Of a stretch of DNA of 64,000 nt, positions 59,401-64,000 are shown in pieces (the stretch's first letter is position 1; every line of letters starts with the position of its first letter). Under the pieces are notes generated by a model. That model was given only the letters and a program-made list of their open reading frames with translations. It did not search any database and had not been told where the DNA came from. The translations under genes were made by a program, and so were the position numbers. The DNA is from Bacteroidales bacterium 52_46 (lineage in GTDB: Bacteria; Bacteroidota; Bacteroidia; Bacteroidales; Muribaculaceae): assembly GCA_001915385.1 (NCBI GenBank), contig MNQK01000034.1, forward strand, positions 124,001 to 188,000. Direction: 5' to 3'.

Positions 59401-59793
59401 GAATAGCTTACAGAAGTCCCTCAGATTAAGGCTGACGGGGGTCACGTACTTGTCGGGTACTGTTGTGCCGGCTTCGAGATTCGGTACCGAGAAAAAATAC
59501 TGCCTCTTAAGTTCGTATACCGCCCAATGCTGAAAAGTCAAATCTACTGTCGAGAGAAGTGATGTATCATCAATCGAACCCGGAGGTATGCGGAACGGGA
59601 ATATATATTTATTGCCTTTGAATGACACCGCCCAATCGTATGAGAAATCGGGTGTTATCTGCCCGTCAATCCTGACCTGCGTAGTGATGGTTTTCTCCGC
59701 CATGTCCTGCAAGGTTACGGTTGCCTGACTCAGCGTCACATACTGTTTTCCGTCTTTTTTCGGGAAGTTAAGCTCTATAATGTCTTTAATCAC
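53440..59793 (-). CDS. Tail-tip/baseplate protein with receptor-binding regions, 2117 aa
   Basis: The N-terminal 400 residues have the look of a tail hub (Tal) protein: VSLNLRDFCKLFAMVLAYYY, IWDVLIKLYELYGVRWQIEP, VRNMIYGRGGNKNLPYRYF. The middle is beta-rich; around residues 1190-1370 lies a carbohydrate-binding CBM4/9-like module (LLLGSEFPATRRWRPAQNVD to VNRNGTVWFSSPKLERGE). A short collagen-like GQTGPQGIQG comes near 1500, and IYDENGHEASSFEGN-type repeats precede the C-terminal fibre part. It binds glycans on the host surface, by inference. No peptidase motif seen. Confidence 0.8.
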   Translation of the reverse strand: MIKDIIELNFPKKDGKQYVTLSQATVTLQDMAEKTITTQVRIDGQITPDFSYDWAVSFKGNKYIFPFRIPPGSIDDTSLLSTVDLTFQHWAVYELKRQYFFSVPNLEAGTTVPDKYVTPVSLNLRDFCKLFAMVLAYYYDNKIAVDLYEGWEADPAPVTVEISYTKIWDVLIKLYELYGVRWQIEPNGDIDHYVIKVGYPTTEVSHVFEHGFKGGLLKFEQQVQDDIVRNMIYGRGGNKNLPYRYFKKHDEDNKTFSPDPDWIPELKDIPFTELRGATFRSYIQGWKAKHIAEYRSEYPEEEWVVTTPAAEQAYAPWAWRKGYTDGKFDPVEYVKDNESIKRYGELPDALDNNEEIFPTIQGIEFEGLGRIDETVKIEEIKSNEVEPDKDNDAVVITPAVCKDTVYNVPPSSYQEFTIQSVGNFFVSDGKHGDLEVSVKALSATRTDDKYIDVSTSAEVVAGSQTVTVVNADTGEEHSATGIPPGKWYYRVKARVRNLTASYNLNIEVGDLSPKLTESTINATVKNAWHIWVKNIWQSSKLPTETAAQYAKRIWSPILGDRESNEAKVIFTDGMLAMSQDYEFSIVGIPTYDPNEKLPVKDNDGNVIGYYPSHWCIPLGKSDADLEATGTYVPSTMRFAEAGNHIAFIGIDMPHLYVVEAEKRLDNWKKDNLDKVKDIAPSAVIKLDPVRIHNYGKADALVDSLVPGNSIRVADKRFILNQDGTPASFETLYLQSVTYTYNEPTETEANLLPDVEVVLSDKYEVVANPVERLTGEVTELHKQIGSISNVSQIVRAVGDKRYLRKDMYDRASAPIDFMQGFDSYKHSILRDGVQFGTSFAEGVTGFGGKIDRYGEAWLGGLHLRSFLEVPEFRYNRTEISIGNAWNAPGGGIIERVSPDYNADGSLANTGTITLHLEDGEIGAVAIGDLCSGIFHDEQNLSNNSSVDSDDGQGNFHFAGFCTVYFTPTEILEKNRNSAFRYELRPVSAQWTQRFHPSAQMHFVGYGNNAKNTDGSWKYPERQKSRYSTRTYERYLVNVNNWEFGAHNIAAQFGNLSNLSIQGINMSGYSAYLNNIYMTGHIEQLDLSLRMEVDYGNDNFMAYGETRMVKCRVFRGWQEVTDSDNIEWSVTRDTGNAEEDAAWNSKLKVAAFKGEIAIRYNDAENDLGSTPETGAIFTFTAKVDGETVWTKLTLRRNPQDGTDGTAGRNYTHNLLLGSEFPATRRWRPAQNVDIDNTHTLEGRNSIRSSQSDLSASAWRGITQDYAGTIQAGDVFTASAWCYCENLGGIDAGVRLEIQVFAGNERVATGATSLEPSKAGEWQQAKTTVTIPEGATRMAVTLYVNRNGTVWFSSPKLERGENAAPEWTPNPADRIGTPTEMFYLSTSNTELAGGNWSFNKPAATAGRYLWTRTELLYGDGTVELTEPICVTGEDAYSVTLTNESHVFEEGVAAMVDCGISALKGNVRVPVTIGTISGMPPSAGMQVSVIGNGSTSATVRVRVAASLAVGGVLTIPVTVDGLVFQKTFSWSIARQGQTGPQGIQGCIYRVTQWAAGFDYHNDSAQTGNGIRYIDVVLIPNPALATKAYAYICKEGHTSTAENAPGVNADTSGNNTWWEMLNSMAPIYTPFLLADGARISLLQSNQILVMKEEDASIVNVGFGGGKIPLWIGATNPAEANFRVDDTGKAYMTGAEISGQVTAGDPNGQRVALLPDDKTMKIYDENGHEASSFEGNTYADPLNLFGLTFGNIAMKQRTGTDYGYGLGITYGRGSHTLIGDGLGTNTYYENLNISVDSGSTMLHSDAPVEVKVSGYLYTEYKEQATLPSYPNGTVTSVASGDTPVTDLTPIDPGGTVPLYNSTARLTLYIDTYSDQLLTTRVGSQEIARCSKKNDGVLIVGKRVKTTMGGYHVLRLAISMTTTGNGVRATVKWGGEVSGQLYDISGTYTSDFYMSRYFANGFCLGISMNNYISAYDQGDKKGMRFVMENNGYGIDVSDAGIRHKHHGGNWVSMPLFVMKARYGYTNGSYIRYDSKSFNGSYPSLSHKGQGWVRLTYPPEWSTLGTLSAANLIVHVTGYGASAEDGKSPLKATVTVITSEYIDITLSDDESPNDGGFLIDISLLE

Positions 59794-59859
59794 TTGAATT
59801 GTCTGTCATCTGGCTCATGGCTCTAAGGTTTTCAAATAAATAATTTAATTCACGGATTA

Positions 59860-59891
59860 TTTGGATAATAACTGAAAAAGAATTATTTTTG
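59860..59891 (+). promoter_or_regulatory. Rightward promoter inside the leftward tail operon
   Basis: TTTG (59860-59863), a 20-bp spacer and TATTTTTG (59884-59891). Antisense to the operon. Confidence 0.65.
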
Positions 59892-59897
59892 TAGTGC

Positions 59898-59959
59898 GAG
59901 CGATTTTCGTAATCCAGCGATTTATCAGGCTTTATTCTTTATAGAATGAAGCCTTTTTT
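59898..59959 (+). ncRNA. Candidate ~62-nt small RNA with its own terminator
   Basis: Starts at the predicted +1 and ends in a stem AGGCTTTATTC (59927-59937)/GAATGAAGCCT (59944-59954) followed by six T. No ORF fits. The 3' end abuts the stop codon of the Dit-like gene on the other strand. Confidence 0.55.
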
Positions 59960-59960
59960 A

Positions 59961-60944
59961 TTATACAGTAAACCATGTCGAAATATCCATAGTTTCCATA
60001 CTATAATTTACTTCGTTTATCTTCACGTGCGATACAAAATACACTACATTGGATATGCGCCTCGGTATATACCCTCTACTTAGATTGTTTTCTTTGTAGA
60101 CGGCACAACCGAATGTGATTTTCTTAGCCAATCCTTTTTGCGCTGAATACAAATAAGTGCTGCCTGACGCCTTATCGCATTTCACGCCGAAAGGCTTGTT
60201 TGGTTCATTTGCACGGAAGCGGCACTTATCCAGTATTGCTGATTTTATTTTTCCGTTTTCCAATATGTCATTGTTATGTCCCATGACATGCCAACGGTAA
60301 TTGCTTTTCCATCTGATTCGTTTACCTTTATCACGGCTGCGTACTCGACCTCGACGCAGAAGCGCAAGCGTCTCATCGGATTTAAGCGGACGAGATAGAG
60401 TGACATAGATGTCATTGCCATCCGATGTAAGGCTTATCCTCACACCTTTTTCCACGGGCGCATCAACAGGCAGACAGAAGTCGCATTTGCGAGGGTCGGT
60501 GACGCGTATTTTCAAATCTACTTTGGCATACTCCATCGCACCGACAACCTTCGACATATATGCCTCCGTCGGAACGGCGACTATATCCGGAAAGCCTACT
60601 ATTTTTACTTTGTTGTTCAGGTTGTAGAATGTAATCTCCCGTTTGCGTTTCAAATCGCTGTCGGGCTGTGTCTCGCGTATAGCCGCATTGAACGCGGCTA
60701 TCTTGGCGTTCACATTGTCAAGGTTTCTATTTGGCGCTTCAATAAGGAATGTGGCAGTATAGTCAAACGGAGCGTCACACGTCCTTCCGTCACGGTGCTC
60801 GCCGGCTTCACCCATATAACTTGTCACGGCATCTTCCTTTTCGTCGGGAGCAGTGCGCTCATCGGCATCAAGGTATATAAACCCAAACGCCTCCTGAAAG
60901 TCCCACACGGGACCGTCTTCTATCTGAATATTACTCGGTATCAT
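59961..60944 (-). CDS. Dit-like distal tail protein candidate, 327 aa
   Basis: MIPSNIQIEDGPVWDFQEAF then beta-rich segments (MEYAKVDLKIRVTDPRKCDF) that fit a Dit-like N-terminal belt; the C-terminal part is basic with a Ser/Asn-rich region. Assigned from its position just upstream of the hub protein. Overlaps the upstream gene by 14 bp. Confidence 0.6.
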   Translation of the reverse strand: MIPSNIQIEDGPVWDFQEAFGFIYLDADERTAPDEKEDAVTSYMGEAGEHRDGRTCDAPFDYTATFLIEAPNRNLDNVNAKIAAFNAAIRETQPDSDLKRKREITFYNLNNKVKIVGFPDIVAVPTEAYMSKVVGAMEYAKVDLKIRVTDPRKCDFCLPVDAPVEKGVRISLTSDGNDIYVTLSRPLKSDETLALLRRGRVRSRDKGKRIRWKSNYRWHVMGHNNDILENGKIKSAILDKCRFRANEPNKPFGVKCDKASGSTYLYSAQKGLAKKITFGCAVYKENNLSRGYIPRRISNVVYFVSHVKINEVNYSMETMDISTWFTV

Positions 60945-61407
60945 CTATCGGTCTGAATTTTAACGGTGGATTCTGGTCGGGTTGACGTCGACGGCAATCT
61001 TCCTTGCCATCTCCGACTTCACGTTTGCAAAACCAATTCTTGTAATGCTGCAATAGCCTTTCAAGAAAACCGACACGTCGTGTGGCTTCAAGCAGCTTAT
61101 CATTCAGCTCACGTATTTTGGCTGTTTTATCTTCGATTATCTCATCTTTTCGCGCTCCGGCTTTGAGTAATTCAAGGTTCTGCTTCCCGAGTTCGGCATT
61201 TGCTTCCCGCAGTTCGTCAATACGCTCTTTGTAAAGGTGAAATTCGTCTGCATCCACCTCCGTTTCCTTTTTGTCTGCCTCTAATTTTTTAAGTCGCTTC
61301 TCTTGTTTACGATGGGCGATAAAACCCACGAGCCATTTTACTGACTCATAGCCGCCGAGCGCGGCAACCATTGCGCCAAATACTTCTATTACTGATGTCG
61401 GTGTCAT
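60931..61407 (-). CDS. Membrane-anchored coiled-coil protein (holin or spanin-like), 158 aa
   Basis: N-terminal hydrophobic segment (VIEVFGAMVAALGGYESVKW) and a long coiled coil (about 35-125: RIDELREANAELGKQNLELL), basic Pro-rich tail. In the lysis cassette; holin or an inner-membrane spanin component are both possible. Confidence 0.6.
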   Translation of the reverse strand: MTPTSVIEVFGAMVAALGGYESVKWLVGFIAHRKQEKRLKKLEADKKETEVDADEFHLYKERIDELREANAELGKQNLELLKAGARKDEIIEDKTAKIRELNDKLLEATRRVGFLERLLQHYKNWFCKREVGDGKEDCRRRQPDQNPPLKFRPIDDTE

Positions 61408-61895
61408 TGGTCTCTGTTTTTAATCAATTCGTTCTTATATAATCTGAATGTAACATATTTGTTATTTTTTGCCGACACGTCATTCTTACCGAAAGTATAT
61501 ATGGGAACATCGCTCGGCTTTTTTGGGACATAATCGCCGGCGCCTATAATCCTCAGCCGGCAGCCGTTGGCGAGGTAAAGCATCGGGATAATGGCGTTCT
61601 CGATGTTCAGCCCTACCCTTATCGTTCCCTTGCAATTGTGAAAAATGTACGCCTGTAAGACGTTGAGCGTTTCGCCGTGAAACGTTTTGTCGACGAACAC
61701 CCCTTTGTCCTCGATGTCGGGGAAATTCTCTTGAAGGAATGGCAGCGTTGGATAATCACGCTCCATGCACCAATCAGGATTGGTGACATAGCAATCAATC
61801 AGCCTGTCACGGTCACAACTGCGCATGTACCCGTAACCATCGCCACATATACCCTTGCGCCTTGCTTCTTCCATCAGTTTCTGTTTAAGTTCCAT
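61404..61895 (-). CDS. Hypothetical conserved phage protein, 163 aa
   Basis: MELKQKLMEEARRKGICGDG, then NPDWCMERDYPTLPFLQENF and GTIRVGLNIENAIIPMLYLA. Cysteine-rich N-terminus, globular. I have the impression that it is widespread in Bacteroidales phages, but its role is unknown. ATGA-type overlap with the coiled-coil gene. Confidence 0.6.
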   Translation of the reverse strand: MELKQKLMEEARRKGICGDGYGYMRSCDRDRLIDCYVTNPDWCMERDYPTLPFLQENFPDIEDKGVFVDKTFHGETLNVLQAYIFHNCKGTIRVGLNIENAIIPMLYLANGCRLRIIGAGDYVPKKPSDVPIYTFGKNDVSAKNNKYVTFRLYKNELIKNRDQ

Positions 61896-61899
61896 GTGA

Positions 61900-62352
61900 T
61901 TACTTTCTGAATTTCTTGATTAGCCAAATAACCGCAATACACACAGCAATTGCGATACCGCCAATAGCCATCCCTCCGAAGTCCATTTTCGTCTGCTCCC
62001 ATCGCGATAGCTGGCGCTCCACGGGATACGGCACTGATATGCGGGCAGTGTCGATGACGGCCTTGTACACAGTGTCAGTGTGGGTGCGGTATCGGAAGCG
62101 GTCACGGTACTTTGTGATATATACCGTATCGCCCCGCAACATCACGGCAATCGAGTCATGCATGAACACCGAGTCGACGCGCAATGCCGTCAGTCGCAGG
62201 GTGTCGGTATTATGCCGAACCGTTTCTACCGGGACATATACGCTTCGCGAGCATGAGCATAAAAGCACTATCGCCGTAACCACGGTTATCATGTATATCA
62301 TTATACCGAGGCATCCCCATCGCCGAGCCTGATTATATCCATCCTTGTTCAT
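61900..62352 (-). CDS. Candidate unimolecular spanin (u-spanin), 150 aa
   Basis: N-terminal hydrophobic segment ending in a Cys-containing lipobox-like site (VLLCSCSRSVYVPVE), a beta-rich periplasmic part (HDSIAVMLRGDTVYITKYRD), and a C-terminal membrane helix (GIAIAVCIAVIWLIKKFRK). Outer-membrane lipid anchor plus inner-membrane helix is the architecture of u-spanins. It directly follows the endolysin gene. The N-terminal helix might instead be a normal anchor. Confidence 0.65.
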   Translation of the reverse strand: MNKDGYNQARRWGCLGIMIYMITVVTAIVLLCSCSRSVYVPVETVRHNTDTLRLTALRVDSVFMHDSIAVMLRGDTVYITKYRDRFRYRTHTDTVYKAVIDTARISVPYPVERQLSRWEQTKMDFGGMAIGGIAIAVCIAVIWLIKKFRK

Positions 62353-62364
62353 AGCTTCTCCCGA

Positions 62365-62781
62365 TTACAAATACAATATCTGCCGGCGGTTCTTGCCGTC
62401 GCTTCTGTATGACACATGCACCCATGCCGGGCCGACGTTGATGTCGCCCTTTTCAAATATAAGCTGGTCGAACGGGAGCTTGCTGTCGATTATCAGATGG
62501 AATAGCCTTGCGTTGTCTACGATGTTACCCGTGCTGATGTCCGCGGCCTGCCCCGTCATGTGCTGTGACGTCCGGCTTCCTCCGACAGCTTTATTGAGCG
62601 ACGGGCAACGGTAGCCCGACGTCACTGTCAGCGGTTTGCCCCACGCCTCGCGCAACGGGTCGAGCACATTGTCGGCCAATGCCGTTATGTTTCCCTTTGC
62701 CCCAGCGGGGATACTGTTATCTATTTTAAGACGTTCAGCTGTAGCCGAGCGCTGAAATTCGCTAAAACAAAAGTATTTCAT
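62365..62781 (-). CDS. Endolysin, peptidase M15 (D-Ala-D-Ala/L-Ala-D-Glu type)
   Basis: 138 aa. MKYFCFSEFQRSATAERLKI; TVTSGYRCPSLNKAVGGSRT with the zinc region SQHMTGQAADIS (H and D ligands) and AWVHVSY (second H). Degrades peptidoglycan stem peptides. Its start overlaps the upstream gene by 20 bp. No signal peptide, so a holin is needed. Confidence 0.9.
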   Translation of the reverse strand: MKYFCFSEFQRSATAERLKIDNSIPAGAKGNITALADNVLDPLREAWGKPLTVTSGYRCPSLNKAVGGSRTSQHMTGQAADISTGNIVDNARLFHLIIDSKLPFDQLIFEKGDINVGPAWVHVSYRSDGKNRRQILYL

Positions 62782-63178
62782 CTTCTCCTCCTTTCTTCAT
62801 CAACATCTCCTTCGCCCGGCGCTTGCATTCCTCCACATAATCATTGTAGGCATTGAACTCGACAACAATATCAGTTGTACCGGAGTCGGTATCGTCGACG
62901 TCCGTGGGCGCGGAGTTGAGCAATGCATCGAGCATTTCGCGCTGTATCTCCATCTCCTTGTTGATGTCGTAGCGCTCACGTATAAGCTCTACGACCTTTG
63001 CCTTATAATACTCATTCATATCCATATCCGCCGGCGGGGATGCCATTATATATTTCTTATATCCTGCTTCGGCAAGTTGCGCGGCGGACGGGTTGAATAT
63101 ACGGCAGGCGCCGAGCACGATACTCCGGCCACCATATACTGTTCCATCATCTTTTCTCCATATCTCAGTCATACACAT
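62762..63178 (-). CDS. Hypothetical protein, 138 aa
   Basis: MCMTEIWRKDDGTVYGGRSI (a start at the second Met is possible); then YEECKRRAKEMLMKKGGEDE-like helical end and an acidic centre (SAPTDVDDTDSGTTDIVVEF). Between the fibre-like gene and the endolysin. Perhaps a fibre chaperone; unknown. Confidence 0.55.
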   Translation of the reverse strand: MCMTEIWRKDDGTVYGGRSIVLGACRIFNPSAAQLAEAGYKKYIMASPPADMDMNEYYKAKVVELIRERYDINKEMEIQREMLDALLNSAPTDVDDTDSGTTDIVVEFNAYNDYVEECKRRAKEMLMKKGGEDEILLF

Positions 63179-63869
63179 AAATTTTTATTGAACGGTAAGT
63201 AATATCATTGTTGTACCTTTCATTAGAATAGGTAAAACCGATAGCCCCTCGGTTTAGGAATTGATTCGAGAAACCGCTATGATTAATTATCGGGTGCGGA
63301 TTGATGCTATATATCTTGGCTTGCCGATTACCCCTGAACCATAATATATCATTTTCATCATCAAATGCTTCGTTTCCGAATTCAAAAACGCCATCGAGGA
63401 TACTGTCAAATTCAAACGGGAATGAGTTGTCCGGGAATTTATACAATACCTGATTGTTATTTCCAAACATCTTATAGTTCATATTAGGAGTGCCTTCCCC
63501 TCCCGCGTATCTTAACAAAGCAGTATACAATCCACGATTTACACTACTGACAGACCCAAATTCCATTAAAACAAATGAACGGCGTGTTTTCCCGTCGTCC
63601 GGCGGAACCACGATACGCGCATTAAATACTATACGGAAATGACGACCAAGGTCAACCCTTGAGATAATACTTGCATAAGTTTCTTCGGGAAAATGGAAAG
63701 TCCCGGCAGCAGTATCTTGTTCGCCTCCTTTCGGCCGTATTTTGCCGCCACTCACACGGTCAACCCACATCCCGTCAACAATAGCATCATGTGCATCCCA
63801 CCAATACCGTAGATATTGCGTATCCGTATCAGCCCCTGCCCGCATCAGTCTTCTACGAAAAATACTCAT
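63165..63869 (-). CDS. Tail-fibre or lectin-like protein, 234 aa
   Basis: MSIFRRRLMRAGADTDTQYL then a beta-sandwich-like protein with YLRYWWDAHDAIVDGMWVDR and LGRHFRIVFNARIVVPPDDG, reminiscent of LamG/concanavalin-type domains. Overlaps both neighbours by a few bases. Receptor binding or virion role inferred. Confidence 0.6.
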   Translation of the reverse strand: MSIFRRRLMRAGADTDTQYLRYWWDAHDAIVDGMWVDRVSGGKIRPKGGEQDTAAGTFHFPEETYASIISRVDLGRHFRIVFNARIVVPPDDGKTRRSFVLMEFGSVSSVNRGLYTALLRYAGGEGTPNMNYKMFGNNNQVLYKFPDNSFPFEFDSILDGVFEFGNEAFDDENDILWFRGNRQAKIYSINPHPIINHSGFSNQFLNRGAIGFTYSNERYNNDITYRSIKIYVYD

Positions 63870-64000
63870 AACGATGACCCTCCGATTACACCGATACCAT
63901 TTACTATGCTGAGCTGGTAGCGTCGGCCGCTTTCCATCTCAGGCTCAACAACCCATTTCACCGACGCGGGCAGGCTCAATATCGTCGGAGTCTCGCCGGA
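63866..64000 (-). CDS. C-terminal end of a protein gene cut by the window edge
   Basis: The reverse strand is open from the edge to the TGA at 63866-63868; visible residues ILSLPASVKWVVEPEMESGR, then RYQLSIVNGIGVIGGSSL. Ends with an ATGA overlap. Probably a structural protein; too little is visible. Confidence 0.5.
   Translation of the reverse strand, partial: SGETPTILSLPASVKWVVEPEMESGRRYQLSIVNGIGVIGGSSL

Noticed and set aside
6001..64000. Diversity-generating retroelement or retron
   Set aside because: No reverse transcriptase motif (YxDD with flanking blocks) was seen in any frame, and no template/variable repeat pair was noticed.

Overview
The window is a Bacteroidales chromosome fragment (positions 1 to about 6100) followed by a large temperate tailed phage that runs off the right edge. 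The host part carries mazG, a dsbD pair, a short GT5 glycogen-synthase protein and a DUF4270 lipoprotein. This gene content, the promoters of the TTTG-(19-21)-TAnnTTTG type and the moderate GC point to a gut Bacteroidales, most likely of the Muribaculaceae type. The family assignment is inference; the order is well supported.

The phage starts at tRNA-Thr(CGT) (6001-6073), followed by phased short repeats and a tyrosine integrase. A serine recombinase and a leftward cluster of very small genes come next (7.5-11.6 kb). GC-rich hairpins sit in front of four of these small genes. About 0.9 kb without a convincing protein gene follows (12.0-12.9 kb), then a rightward operon with a miniature radical SAM protein, small lipo-, zinc-ribbon and membrane proteins and a D5/P4-type helicase (12.9-16.4 kb). 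A divergent regulatory region with a structured leader lies at 16.7-17.0 kb. A second rightward early operon (17.1-23.3 kb) encodes a Dam-type methylase, a RuvC-like resolvase, an HExxH protein and an SSB-like protein.

The virion genes are split over both strands. Portal and large terminase read leftward (23.4-26.8 kb). Divergent from them, a zinc-finger miniprotein, three tRNAs (Ala, Ser, Tyr), scaffold, decoration protein, capsid, connectors, major tail protein and a frameshifting tail-assembly chaperone pair read rightward (27-33.7 kb), followed by several unusual late proteins and a homing-endonuclease-like gene inserted on the opposite strand. A long leftward early operon (52.0 back to 38.5 kb) carries a RecE-like exonuclease and its probable annealing partner, replication-initiation-like proteins, two DNA methylases (one frameshifted), YopX and many small genes. 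It is driven from a face-to-face promoter switch at 52.0-52.1 kb, opposite an XRE-type repressor candidate, a MerR-like protein and a membrane protein. The last 10 kb read leftward and encode a 2117-residue tail-tip protein, a Dit-like protein and a lysis cassette with an M15 endolysin and a possible unimolecular spanin. No tape-measure gene and no right attachment site are in the window.

Most noteworthy: a -1 frameshift signal with slippery heptamer, 6-nt spacer and stem; a candidate small RNA with its own promoter and terminator inside the tail module; a structured ~300-nt leader bounded by a 15-bp inverted repeat; an aberrant tRNA-like gene with an 8-bp anticodon stem; the family of intercistronic hairpins; and the face-to-face lysogeny switch.
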